Shown here: positions 19,309-27,508 of the stretch, piece by piece
Layout: each line of letters starts with the position of its first letter
Numbering within the stretch: the first letter of the stretch is position 1
Assembly: GCA_965263065.1 (NCBI GenBank)
Contig: CBDHGH010000003.1
Span: 1,116,001 to 1,180,000 of the forward strand
Direction of reading: 5' to 3'
Source: TK10-74A sp965263065
Lineage (GTDB): Bacteria; Chloroflexota; Dehalococcoidia; Bin125
Length of the DNA: 64,000 nt
Notes under the pieces: generated by a model
Told to the model about the DNA's origin: nothing
Database searches by the model: none
Seen by the model: only the letters and a program-made list of their open reading frames with translations
Position numbers and translations under genes: made by a program

Positions 19309-20181
19309 CTAGGGAAAGCGGGTGAACTGGCTGAAGTCGGGCTTGCGCTTCTCGATGAAGGCGTTGCGGCCCTCCTTGGCCTCGTCGGTGAGGTAGTAGA
19401 GCAGCGTGGCGTCGCCGGCCAGCTGCTGGATGCCGGCCAGGCCGTCGGTGTCGGCGTTGAAGGAGGCCTTCAGGAAGCGCAGCGCCGTGTGGCTCATCTG
19501 CAGCATCTCGCGGCACCACTGCACGGTCTCCGCCTCGAGCTGGTCGAGCGGCACGACGGTGTTGACCAGGCCCATGTCGAGCGCCTGCTGGGCGTCGTAC
19601 TGGCGGCAGAGGTACCAGATCTCGCGCGCCTTCTTGTGGCCCACGATGCGCGCCAGCAGGGTCGCGCCGTAGCCGCCGTCGAAGCTGCCCACCTTGGGGC
19701 CGGTCTGGCCGAAGCGGGCGTTGTCGGCGGCGATGGTGAGGTCGCAGACGATGTGCAGCACGTGCCCGCCGCCGATCGCGTAGCCCGCGACCATCGCCAC
19801 GACGGGCTTGGGCAGCGTGCGGATCTGGCGCTGCAGCTCCAGCACGTTGAGCCGCGGGACGCCGTCGTCGCCGACGTAGCCGCCGTGACCGCGGATGCGC
19901 TGGTCGCCGCCGGAGCAGAACGCCAGCGAGCCCTCGCCGGTGAGGATGATCACGCCGATGTCCTGGTCCTCGTGGGCGCGGGAGAACGCGTCCTTGAGTT
20001 CGAACAGGGTCTGCGGACGGAAGGCGTTGCGGACGTGGGGCCGGTTGATCGTGATCTTGGCGATGCCCTCGGCCGTCTCGTAGCGGATGTCGCCGAAGTC
20101 GCCGGCCGCCTGCCAGTCGGGCAGCGCCGGGGCCGCGTTCTCAGTCGTCATGTCGGTCTCCAGAGTCATGCCGGTCTCCAT
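19309..20181 (-). CDS. menB: 1,4-dihydroxy-2-naphthoyl-CoA synthase
   Basis: A 290-residue crotonase-fold enzyme that cyclises O-succinylbenzoyl-CoA to DHNA-CoA. Diagnostic MenB features: FCSGGDQRIRG near residue 95, YAIGGGHVLHIVCDLTIAA near 150, and FGQTGPKVGSFDGGYG near 175. Three in-frame ATGs (20181, 20169, 20151) are possible; the last two each follow GGAGACC, a small duplication of the ribosome site plus start. All overlap the end of the TetR gene, so translation is coupled. It is cytoplasmic and feeds MenA after thioester hydrolysis. Confidence 0.95.
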   Translation of the reverse strand: METGMTLETDMTTENAAPALPDWQAAGDFGDIRYETAEGIAKITINRPHVRNAFRPQTLFELKDAFSRAHEDQDIGVIILTGEGSLAFCSGGDQRIRGHGGYVGDDGVPRLNVLELQRQIRTLPKPVVAMVAGYAIGGGHVLHIVCDLTIAADNARFGQTGPKVGSFDGGYGATLLARIVGHKKAREIWYLCRQYDAQQALDMGLVNTVVPLDQLEAETVQWCREMLQMSHTALRFLKASFNADTDGLAGIQQLAGDATLLYYLTDEAKEGRNAFIEKRKPDFSQFTRFP

Positions 20182-20827
20182 CGTTGGCCGGCCGGGGCGC
20201 GGTCCCGGCGGCGGGGAGGGGGAGCTGGACGCCGATGCTGCGCAGCAGCGTGAGGCGCAAGCTGTCGTGGATCTGATCGAGGGTGCGGCGTTCGGCGCCG
20301 CGCGGCCCGGTGGTCACGTAGCGCTGCAGCACGGCGTCGAGTGCGCCCATCCAGGCCTGCGCGACGACGGTCGTATCGACCGGCGCGATCGCGCCGGTGG
20401 CGACGGCGTCGTCGAGCTGCTCTCGGATCAGGGCGATGAATTCGTCCTGGATGGCCGAGACGCGGGCGTTGAAGCGCGGCCCCGCCCCCGCCGCCTCGAC
20501 GGCGAAGACGCGGGCCAGCGTGCGGTGCTTGGCGAGGATGCGCAGCAGGGTGCGCAGGGCGGCGTCGGCCTTGGCGACGGGGTCGGGCTCGGCCGCGATG
20601 GCGCTTTCGACCTTGCCGCGCAACAGGGCGGCGGTGTGGTCGAGCAGGGCGAGCAGGATCGCCTCCTTGCCCGGGAAGTGGAAGTAGACGCCGCCCTTCG
20701 AGGTCTGCGCCTCGCGCGCGATCTCCTCGACGGCCGCGTCCCGGTAGCCCCGCCGGGAGATGACCGTGGCGGCGGCGCGCAGGATCTTCTGCTGTCGGTT
20801 GCGGGCGCGGAGTTGCTGAACGGGCAT
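20141..20827 (-). CDS. TetR/AcrR family transcriptional regulator
   Basis: A 228-residue regulator with an N-terminal TetR helix-turn-helix (about residues 12-60: KILRAAATVISRRGYRDAAV, then KGGVYFHFPGKEAIL) and a helical ligand/dimer domain. Its 3' end overlaps the menB start, so repressor and menaquinone genes are co-expressed. A perfect 26-bp palindrome lies 27 bases upstream of its start, between it and menG. The context predicts autoregulation and control of menB-menA and perhaps menG. The effector is unknown; the C-terminal Arg/His/Asp-rich tail (DRHDSGDRHDD) comes from the overlap with menB. Confidence 0.92.
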   Translation of the reverse strand: MPVQQLRARNRQQKILRAAATVISRRGYRDAAVEEIAREAQTSKGGVYFHFPGKEAILLALLDHTAALLRGKVESAIAAEPDPVAKADAALRTLLRILAKHRTLARVFAVEAAGAGPRFNARVSAIQDEFIALIREQLDDAVATGAIAPVDTTVVAQAWMGALDAVLQRYVTTGPRGAERRTLDQIHDSLRLTLLRSIGVQLPLPAAGTAPRPANDGDRHDSGDRHDD

Positions 20828-20853
20828 GGACGACTCGCGGGCGGGACCGGCCG

Positions 20854-20879
20854 CAAAACCGACCGGCCGGTCGGTTTTG
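20854..20879. promoter_or_regulatory. Perfect 26-bp palindrome, probable TetR operator
   Basis: The half-site CAAAACCGACCGG (20854-20866) is followed at once by its exact reverse complement (20867-20879). It sits between divergent tetR and menG, 27 bases from the repressor start. Size, symmetry and position are those of a TetR-family operator. Confidence 0.8.
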
Positions 20880-20980
20880 TTACGCTACCAGCCGCCCTCC
20901 CGGTGTACAAACCCGCTGCGTCGCTGGGCCGGTCGGCCGGCGCGCGTGGGCCGTCGCGGGCGGAGCACGGAGAGACCCCC

Positions 20981-21766
20981 ATGCCGCAGCCCGATCCGAC
21001 GCCCTTGCGCCCCGCCCCCGGCGTCGCTGCGCCGCTGCCGCCCGGCGCGCGGGCGGCGGAGGTGCGATCGATGTTCTCGCAGATCGTGCCCCGCTACGAC
21101 CTGATGAACCGGCTGATGACCGGGGGCATGGACGGTCGCTGGCGGCGGCGGGCCGTGCGCGCCGCCCTCGACGGGACAGGCGCGCGCGGGGGCATCGTGC
21201 TCGACCTGGGGACGGGCACGGGCGATCTGGCCCGCGACCTGCGCCGCGCCGGCGTCGCCCGGGTGGTCGCGAGCGACTTCGCCCGGCCGATGCTGGTGGC
21301 CGGCCGTCGCAAGGCGGGCGTCGACGACGGGGCCCTGCGCTGGCTGCTGAGCGACGCGCTGCAGCTGCCCTTCGCCGACGACTCCTTCGACGCGGTGACG
21401 AGCGGCTTCCTGCTGCGCAACCTGACCAGCCTGCCGGCGGCGTTCGCCGAGATGCTGCGCGTGCTGCGGCCGGGCGGCCGGCTGGTGGCGCTGGACATGA
21501 CGCACGCGCCGCCCGGCCCGCTGGGCACGCTGACGCGCTTCGGGGTCGAGCGGGTGGTGACGCCGGCGGCGGGCTGGGCGTCGGGGCGGCGGTCGGCGTA
21601 CCAGTACTTGCGGCGCTCGCTCGAGGGCCATCCCGACGCCGAGGCGATGGTCGCGCTGCTGCGCGCGGCGGGCGCAGAGGAGGCGGGCTACGAACGGATG
21701 GGGCTGGGCGCCGTCGCGCTGCACACCGGGCGCAAGCCGGGCGCAGGCGAGGGGCGGAGCCGCTAG
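20981..21766 (+). CDS. menG: Demethylmenaquinone methyltransferase
   Basis: A 261-residue SAM-dependent C-methyltransferase of the UbiE/MenG family, catalysing the last menaquinone step. The family opening MFSQIVPRYDLMNRLMTGG is at residues 30-48, motif I LDLGTGTGDLA near 73, and FADDSFDAVTSGFLLRNL near 130. ATG 20981 fits; the long upstream open frame is antisense to tetR. It is divergent from tetR-menB-menA across the palindrome. No ubiquinone genes are seen, so MenG rather than UbiE activity is inferred. Confidence 0.93.
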   Translation: MPQPDPTPLRPAPGVAAPLPPGARAAEVRSMFSQIVPRYDLMNRLMTGGMDGRWRRRAVRAALDGTGARGGIVLDLGTGTGDLARDLRRAGVARVVASDFARPMLVAGRRKAGVDDGALRWLLSDALQLPFADDSFDAVTSGFLLRNLTSLPAAFAEMLRVLRPGGRLVALDMTHAPPGPLGTLTRFGVERVVTPAAGWASGRRSAYQYLRRSLEGHPDAEAMVALLRAAGAEEAGYERMGLGAVALHTGRKPGAGEGRSR

Positions 21767-21836
21767 CCTCTCGGATGACGACCGACCCCGCCGCGACGGC
21801 GCACCAGCAGAGCCCGGGCCCAGTAGAGGAGCAGCG

Positions 21837-22685
21837 ATGGACTACGGAATCTTCATCTTCGCGACCGACAAGGCAATCCCGGCGCTCGAGCTGGGGCCGG
21901 AAGTCGAGGCGCGCGGCTTCGACTCGTTCTGGGTGCCGGAGCACGTGCACATGCCGGTCCGCCGCGAGACGCCGTTCCCCGGGACGCCCGATGGGTCGCT
22001 GCCGGAGCCGTACTTCCGCTGCCAGGATCCGTTCACGCTGCTGGCCGGGGTCGCGGCCAAGACGACGACGCTGAAGGTCGGCACCGGCATCTGCCTGGTC
22101 ACCGAGCACGAGCCGATCGCGCTGGCCAAGCGCATCGCGACGCTCGACCTGATGTCGGGCGGGCGCTTCCTGTTCGGGATCGGGGCCGGCTGGCTGCGGG
22201 AGGAGATGGAGCCGCTGGGGACGCCGTTCGAGAAGCGCTGGCAGGTGACGGCCGAGCGCGTGGCGGCGATGAAGGCGCTGTGGACCGAGGAGGAGGCCGA
22301 ATACCACGGCCGCTACGTGAGCATCCCGCGGACGTTCAGCTACCCGAAGCCGGCGCAGTCGCCGCACCCGCCGGTGTACATCGGGGCGGGCAGCCGCTGG
22401 GCGCGGCAGCGCGTCGCCGAGTGGGGCGACGGCTGGCTGCCCAACATGCCGCAGCCCGACCGGATCGAGCGCGGCATGGCCGACATCCGCGAGCAGGCCA
22501 CGGCGCTGGGCCGCGACGCGGACGCGATCCCCACGTCGGTCTTCGGCGCGGCGCCGGAGGACCTCGATGCCTACGAGCAGATGGGCGTCGCGCGCTGCAT
22601 CTTCCGGCTGCCCTCGGCGGGAGCGGAGGAGGTGATGCCGGAGTTGGTCCGGCTCACGAAGATCATCGAGGAGCGGCGCGGCTAG
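21837..22685 (+). CDS. LLM class F420-dependent oxidoreductase
   Basis: A 282-residue luciferase-like enzyme of the F420-dependent subfamily (TIGR03619-like). It shows FDSFWVPEHVHMP near residue 30, LKVGTGICLVTEHEP near 80, FLFGIGAGWLREEMEPLGTP near 115, then VYIGAGSRWARQRVAEWGDGWLPN near 180-203. GAGGAG precedes ATG 21837 by 6 bases. It lies 70 bases after menG on the same strand and converges on the methyltransferase gene. The substrate is unknown; relatives reduce or oxidise diverse carbonyl compounds. Confidence 0.9.
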   Translation: MDYGIFIFATDKAIPALELGPEVEARGFDSFWVPEHVHMPVRRETPFPGTPDGSLPEPYFRCQDPFTLLAGVAAKTTTLKVGTGICLVTEHEPIALAKRIATLDLMSGGRFLFGIGAGWLREEMEPLGTPFEKRWQVTAERVAAMKALWTEEEAEYHGRYVSIPRTFSYPKPAQSPHPPVYIGAGSRWARQRVAEWGDGWLPNMPQPDRIERGMADIREQATALGRDADAIPTSVFGAAPEDLDAYEQMGVARCIFRLPSAGAEEVMPELVRLTKIIEERRG

Positions 22686-22695
22686 ACCGTCGGGG

Positions 22696-23400
22696 CTACG
22701 TCGCGCCTGGATTACGCGCTTCAGGCGCGATGGCGTCCAGGATCGCGCGGACGCCATCGCCGGGCGCGCCGCGCGACGCCCGCAGCCGCACGACACGGCG
22801 GCCGCTGCCGCGGATTAGCCGCCCGCCCCAGCGGCTGCGCACACGCGCGTCCGTTCGCAGCCACTCAGCGGCATCGATCTCGAAGCCCGTCGCGAGCAAG
22901 GCCGGCGTCAGCCGATCGGCCAGCATGGCGGGGTCGACCGTCGGGATGGCGGGCAGGTCGGTGACCTCGTTGACCAAGAGCTGCAGCGAGCAGTCGGGGG
23001 CGGCCAGCGCCGACAGGGCCGTCGCCAGCGGGCCGGAGCCGTCGTCGCGGTCCGCCAGCACGATCTCGAGCAGCCGCGCCCAGGGGAAGTTGATCGTGAT
23101 CGCCCCGGCCAGCCCGGCCAGCTCCTCGGGCGGCGCTTCAATTGCGGCCACGACGTAGAGGCAGTTGGCGCGCCCACCGCGATCGGGCTTGCGCCGGGCG
23201 CGGCGCGCGTTCGCCGCCATCGCCTCGGCGTTGGGATCGAGGCCCAGGCAGAGCGCATCCGGGAACTGGCCCGCCAGCCGATAGGAAAGCGCGCCGTCGC
23301 CGGCGCCGATGTCGAGCCAGCAGGTGTCGTAGGCGGCGGCCCGGCGCCCGAACTCGGCCGCCGCGATCGCCGCGATCGTCTTGCCCGTCACGACGCGCAT
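22696..23400 (-). CDS. KamB/NpmA-type 16S rRNA (adenine-1408-N1) methyltransferase homologue
   Basis: A 234-residue Rossmann-fold SAM methyltransferase resembling the aminoglycoside-resistance enzymes KamB and NpmA. Features seen: LDIGAGDGALSYRLA with Asp30, GLDPN with Asp55, the basic RRARRKPDRGG loop near 66-76, the AAIEAPPEEL segment, and FPWARLLE with Trp107. A second Trp (191) lies in RWGGRLIRG near the C-terminus. From memory NpmA uses Asp30, Asp55, Trp107 and Trp197, an unusually close match. It would methylate A1408 in the 30S decoding site. It follows the inositol-phosphatase family gene by 11 bases in one operon. Activity is inferred. Confidence 0.75.
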   Translation of the reverse strand: MRVVTGKTIAAIAAAEFGRRAAAYDTCWLDIGAGDGALSYRLAGQFPDALCLGLDPNAEAMAANARRARRKPDRGGRANCLYVVAAIEAPPEELAGLAGAITINFPWARLLEIVLADRDDGSGPLATALSALAAPDCSLQLLVNEVTDLPAIPTVDPAMLADRLTPALLATGFEIDAAEWLRTDARVRSRWGGRLIRGSGRRVVRLRASRGAPGDGVRAILDAIAPEARNPGAT

Positions 23401-23411
23401 GGGACGCCGGC

Positions 23412-24332
23412 TCAGTCGTCCTTGCCGAAGATCATCCGCCGCGCGACGGCGAGCGGCGATTGCGCCCGCTGCAGGTCGCGCGGCAGGTGCGGCAGCAGAC
23501 CCGGCTCGCCGGCCGCCAGCCAGTCGTTCCAGCCGCGCAGCTCGTCCAGGCTGGGCGCGCGATCGGGTCCGCCGCGCAGGTGCTCGAGCGGGCGCCAGGG
23601 CCCGCCGCGGGCGGGCCGCGTCCAGACGTCGGCGCCGGCCTCCCGGCAGAGCGCCGCGCCGGCGGCGACGTCCCAGATGCGCAGGCTGTGGAAGACGCCC
23701 ACCTGGAACGTGCCCTCGGCGGTGAAGACGAGTTCGGCGGCGGCGCTGCCCAGCGTGCGCGCGGTGCCGAACTGATGCCGCCCGCGGCGACCGTCGACGC
23801 CGGTCAGGCCGGCCGGCATGGAAGTCACCCGCGACCCCACGGGCAGGCTCGTGACCTCGAAGCGGAAGGGCTCAGCCTCGAAGAACGCGCCGCCGCCCCG
23901 GCGCGAGTGGTGCACGCCGGCCACGGCGTGGCGACCCCCGCGCAGGAACACGGCCCCGACGACCGGCATGCCGCGCCAAAGCACGCCGATGGAGCAGCAG
24001 AAGATGCCCAGCCCGTTGATGAAGTTGGTCGTGCCGTCCAGCGGGTCGATGGCCCAGACGAAGTCGGCGCCGGCCGCGCCGTGATTGGTCCCCTCCTCGC
24101 CCAGCACGGCGTGATCGGGGAAGTCGCGCTTGACGCGCTCCAGCACCTGCGCCTCGACGGCGCGGTCGACCTCGGTGACGGGGTCATCCTTGTGGCCGCC
24201 CTTGAACTCGACGGTCATGCTGGAGCGGAAGCGGTCGAGGATAAGCGCGCCGCCCTCGCGGGCGATCGCGACGGCCGCGTCCTCGATCGGTCGCAGGGCG
24301 TCGGGGCCGGGGATCGTCGCGTGGTCGGACAC
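23412..24332 (-). CDS. Inositol monophosphatase family protein
   Basis: A 306-residue Mg-dependent phosphatase. It has the LGEEGTNH site near residue 75, AIDPLDGTTNFINGLG near residues 93-109, and WDVAAGAALCREAGADVW near 225. These carry the metal ligands of the IMPase/FBPase superfamily. Substrates could be inositol phosphate, a sugar phosphate or PAP. It is first of a two-gene unit with the A1408-methyltransferase homologue (11-base gap). The C-terminal 50 residues past the family core are unusual but lack recognised motifs. Expected to be cytoplasmic. Confidence 0.88.
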   Translation of the reverse strand: MSDHATIPGPDALRPIEDAAVAIAREGGALILDRFRSSMTVEFKGGHKDDPVTEVDRAVEAQVLERVKRDFPDHAVLGEEGTNHGAAGADFVWAIDPLDGTTNFINGLGIFCCSIGVLWRGMPVVGAVFLRGGRHAVAGVHHSRRGGGAFFEAEPFRFEVTSLPVGSRVTSMPAGLTGVDGRRGRHQFGTARTLGSAAAELVFTAEGTFQVGVFHSLRIWDVAAGAALCREAGADVWTRPARGGPWRPLEHLRGGPDRAPSLDELRGWNDWLAAGEPGLLPHLPRDLQRAQSPLAVARRMIFGKDD

Positions 24333-24436
24333 GATGCCATCGTAGGGACCGGCCCGGCGTCGCGCCGGAGACGATGCCCAAGCGCGCGCGTCGCTACACT
24401 CGCCGGGAGCAGCCCACCAGGAGCAGGAGGAGCGCC

Positions 24437-25720
24437 ATGCCCGACGGTGAACCAGCCCAGACCCGCGATGCCGCGCCCCAGCCGGGCACGGAGATCGATA
24501 TCGACCCGATGGACCTGATGGAGGACGACGCGCCGCTGGCCGCCTCGGCCAGCGTGACCGCCGGAACGGCGCGTGCCCGCGCGGCGCTGCGCGGCGGCGA
24601 CACCTGGCAGGAAGCCGCGGAGGCGATCATCGAAGACTTGGGAGGGCAGGGCCCCGTGGACCTGGCGATCGTCTTCGCCGACTCGCTCTTCGGTCACCAT
24701 GGGGAGCTCAGCCAGCGGCTGCGCGAGGGCTTGCAGGCGCGGCACCTGATCGGCTGCACGGGCCAGAGCGTGATCGGCAGCGGCGTGGAGGCGGAGGACG
24801 GGGCGGCGCTGTCGGTGCTGACGCTGGCGATGCCGGAGGCGGAGTTCACGCCGATCGCCGTCATCCCCGGCATCACGACCGAGGAGGACCTGGCCGTGCT
24901 GCCGACGGCGGGGGCCGAGACCTGGCTGATCTTCTCGGACCCGTTCAGCCTCAACACCGACAACCTCGTGCAGGGGCTGCAGGGGCGGCTGTCCGACATC
25001 GTGCTGCTGGGCGGAATGGCGTCGGCGCACAACCGCGACGTCGGCACGGCGCTCTTCCTGGACGGGAAAGCGTACGAGGACGGGGCCGTGCTGCTGGGCA
25101 TCAAGGGGCTGCGGGTGCGGCCGATCGTGGCGCAGGGCGCGGAGCCGCTGGGCCGTCCGCTGACGATCACCGCCTGCGAGCGCAACCTGGTGCAGTCGAT
25201 CGGATCCCGGCCGGCGCTGGACGTGCTCAAGGAGATGCTGGCCGAGCTGGACGCCGCGACGCGCGATCGCGTGGGCCACAACCTGCTCGTCGGGCTGGCG
25301 ATGGACGAATACCGCGAGCAGCACGGCCGCGGCGACTATCTGATCCGCAACATCGTGGGCGTCGACCGGAACACGGGCGCGATCGCGATCAGCGCCGTGC
25401 CCCGCGTGGGCCAGACGTTCCAGTTCCAGTTCCGCGACGCCGACGCCGCCGACGAGGACCTGCGCGCGCATCTGGCGGCCGCGCGGGCGGCGATCGACGA
25501 GGGGGAGGTGGTGCTGGGGTCGGTGCTGTGCGCCTGCAACGGGCGCGGGCAGGGGCTGTTCGGCACGCCGCACCACGACGCGGCGGCGGTCGCCGAGGCG
25601 CTGGGGCCGATCCCGACGGCGGGGCTGTTCTGCAACGGGGAGATCGGGCCGGTGGGGGGCGCCAACTACCTGCACGGCTTCACGGCCAGCATCGCCCTGC
25701 TGACGGTGCCCCCGGAGTAA
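24437..25720 (+). CDS. FIST-domain sensory protein
   Basis: A 427-residue protein with FIST_N (about 60-250: LAIVFADSLFGHHGELSQRL, IGCTGQSVIGSGVEAEDG) followed by FIST_C (about 255-420, ending GLFCNGEIGPVGGANYLHGFTASI). FIST domains are intracellular sensors thought to bind small ligands such as amino acids. AGGAGG at 24425-24430 sets ATG 24437. There is no fused kinase or cyclase domain, so it would act through a partner not seen here. It ends 9 bases before the DUF4062 gene, but the base composition changes there, so a functional link is uncertain. Confidence 0.88.
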   Translation: MPDGEPAQTRDAAPQPGTEIDIDPMDLMEDDAPLAASASVTAGTARARAALRGGDTWQEAAEAIIEDLGGQGPVDLAIVFADSLFGHHGELSQRLREGLQARHLIGCTGQSVIGSGVEAEDGAALSVLTLAMPEAEFTPIAVIPGITTEEDLAVLPTAGAETWLIFSDPFSLNTDNLVQGLQGRLSDIVLLGGMASAHNRDVGTALFLDGKAYEDGAVLLGIKGLRVRPIVAQGAEPLGRPLTITACERNLVQSIGSRPALDVLKEMLAELDAATRDRVGHNLLVGLAMDEYREQHGRGDYLIRNIVGVDRNTGAIAISAVPRVGQTFQFQFRDADAADEDLRAHLAAARAAIDEGEVVLGSVLCACNGRGQGLFGTPHHDAAAVAEALGPIPTAGLFCNGEIGPVGGANYLHGFTASIALLTVPPE

Positions 25721-25729
25721 CCAGCGCCC

Positions 25730-27508
25730 GTGGACGCCATGACGCTCCAGGTCTTTATCTCTTCCGTCATGACGGCGGAGGACCTCGGCGCCGAACGGAG
25801 CGCGGCACGGGAAGCGATTGAGTCCATCACGCTGACAGTGCCGTGGGCCTTCGAATTGAGCCCGGCCGAGCCGTCCCCTGCTGATCAGGTATACCTCCGC
25901 GAGGTGCGGGCGAGCGACATACTCGTGCTGCTCGTCTCGAACACGCAGACGTCCGCCGTACAGGCGGAACTCGACGCGGCGCAGGCTTCGGGAACACCGA
26001 TTCTCGCCTTCGTCCGGTCGTTCGATGCCTCGGAAGAGACGAACGACAGGAGAGAACTCCTGCGCTGGCTCCGCGCGACGGTTAAGTACCGGGGCTTCGC
26101 GACTCTAGAAGAGTTGAAAGACTCGGTCGTGAAATCGATCTCTGCTGAGATCGTCCGCGGATACCGCAACTATCGTGAGCGGCTCAAGGAGCAGGATCTG
26201 CGGACTCTGTTCGCGAAGCGAGAGGACGTCCCTTCGCTCATCGTCCGCGATGCGACCCCCCAGGACATCCCGGGCGTCCAAACACTCTTGGAAGATCTGA
26301 AGGCCTGGTACCCGCAAGTTGACTCGTGGATCGGTCGGATGCTTGCCGACGGCGTCGACAGGGGGAGACGAATCCGCGTAGCGAAGCTCGGCGCTGAAAC
26401 AGCTGGCATCGCTGTGTCGCAAGACAAAGACGACGGGGTTCGGAAGCTATCAACCCTCTACGTCCGTGCCCAATCCCGCGGGGCAGCCGTCGGACCCCAC
26501 TTGGTGCATGAAGAAGTCCAGCGTGCCGCCAAGGACCGGATTCGGAAGCTGTATGTGACCTACGCGGACGAACTCCAGCCCACCCTTGAGGGCCTGTTTC
26601 GACGCTATGGCCTCGCACTGGAAGGGGTGTCGGCTGGCCGCTACCGCTCCGGGCGGGCCGAGCGGGTCGCAGGGAAGGTCTTCGTCTACGACAACACCAG
26701 CCCAGACGAATTCCCGCAGCTCGTCAAGAAACATCTCATCCAGGAGCGCGGTAGCCGGGTACGCCGGGATCTGGGGGCGACCCTCCTCATCGAGCCGCCG
26801 CGAATCAGCGGCACGGCTGCGAACCGTCGGATCCAGTGGGTCGTGATGTCGACCTCGACGACCCCGGAAGACGACTATGAGGCATGCCGCGAGCGCTTCC
26901 GAGATCGCGAGTGGCTCTTTGTCAGCCTCACGGGCCGCCCCGCATCAACCAGCCACTGGAGTCACCGGAAGCGGAACTGGATCGACGGGTACGACATCGC
27001 CTCAGATTTCTACCCCCTTGAGATCCGCGGCGCGGGTGGGCAGTCAATCATCTGCAGCATTCTTCCGGGATTCGCGAACGCACTGATCCCGCGCCAACCT
27101 CAGATGCCCCTAATGGCTCCTAGCCGACTACAGGTGCGCCCAGACAACGTCTACTACCGAGCGCCAACAATGCACCAGGACCTCCGTCGGGGATCACGCA
27201 TTTTCTTCTACGTCACGGAGCCCGAGAAGGGGATCAGGGGTCACGCACGGATCAAGCGGACGCTCGTCGGGAGTGCAGAGGAGTGCATCTCGGCCTACGG
27301 GGCCATGGGCATTCTGGACTTCGCTGAGCTAGAGCAGATCGCACGCTCGAACCACGGTAAGGTCCTCGCGATCGAGTTCGACTGGTATGAGGAGTTCGAA
27401 CGGCCACTCAGACTCGAGAGGCTCACAGGGCTCATCCCCAAATTCAATCCTCAAGGGGCGTCGCTGATCGACGGCGCAACGGACCGGCGGCTTCGAGGGA
27501 TCGCGTGA
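25730..27508 (+). CDS. DUF4062-GNAT-ASCH-like fusion protein
   Basis: A 592-residue multidomain protein. Residues about 4-125 match the DUF4062 pattern (LQVFISSVMTAEDLGAERSA, ASDILVLLVSNTQTSAVQAE, GTPILAFVRSFD), a TIR/nucleoside-deoxyribosyltransferase-like fold common in conflict proteins. Residues about 168-315 look like a GNAT acetyltransferase (VRDATPQDIPGVQTLLEDL, LYVRAQSRGAAVGPHLVHEE). Residues about 475-585 resemble an ASCH/PUA-like RNA-binding domain (GSRIFFYVTEPEKGIRGHAR). Residues 355-470 are unassigned. GTG 25730 or ATG 25739 may be the start. GC content and codon use are visibly lower than in flanking genes, suggesting transfer. Its stop overlaps the next gene (GTGA). Confidence 0.75.
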   Translation: MDAMTLQVFISSVMTAEDLGAERSAAREAIESITLTVPWAFELSPAEPSPADQVYLREVRASDILVLLVSNTQTSAVQAELDAAQASGTPILAFVRSFDASEETNDRRELLRWLRATVKYRGFATLEELKDSVVKSISAEIVRGYRNYRERLKEQDLRTLFAKREDVPSLIVRDATPQDIPGVQTLLEDLKAWYPQVDSWIGRMLADGVDRGRRIRVAKLGAETAGIAVSQDKDDGVRKLSTLYVRAQSRGAAVGPHLVHEEVQRAAKDRIRKLYVTYADELQPTLEGLFRRYGLALEGVSAGRYRSGRAERVAGKVFVYDNTSPDEFPQLVKKHLIQERGSRVRRDLGATLLIEPPRISGTAANRRIQWVVMSTSTTPEDDYEACRERFRDREWLFVSLTGRPASTSHWSHRKRNWIDGYDIASDFYPLEIRGAGGQSIICSILPGFANALIPRQPQMPLMAPSRLQVRPDNVYYRAPTMHQDLRRGSRIFFYVTEPEKGIRGHARIKRTLVGSAEECISAYGAMGILDFAELEQIARSNHGKVLAIEFDWYEEFERPLRLERLTGLIPKFNPQGASLIDGATDRRLRGIA

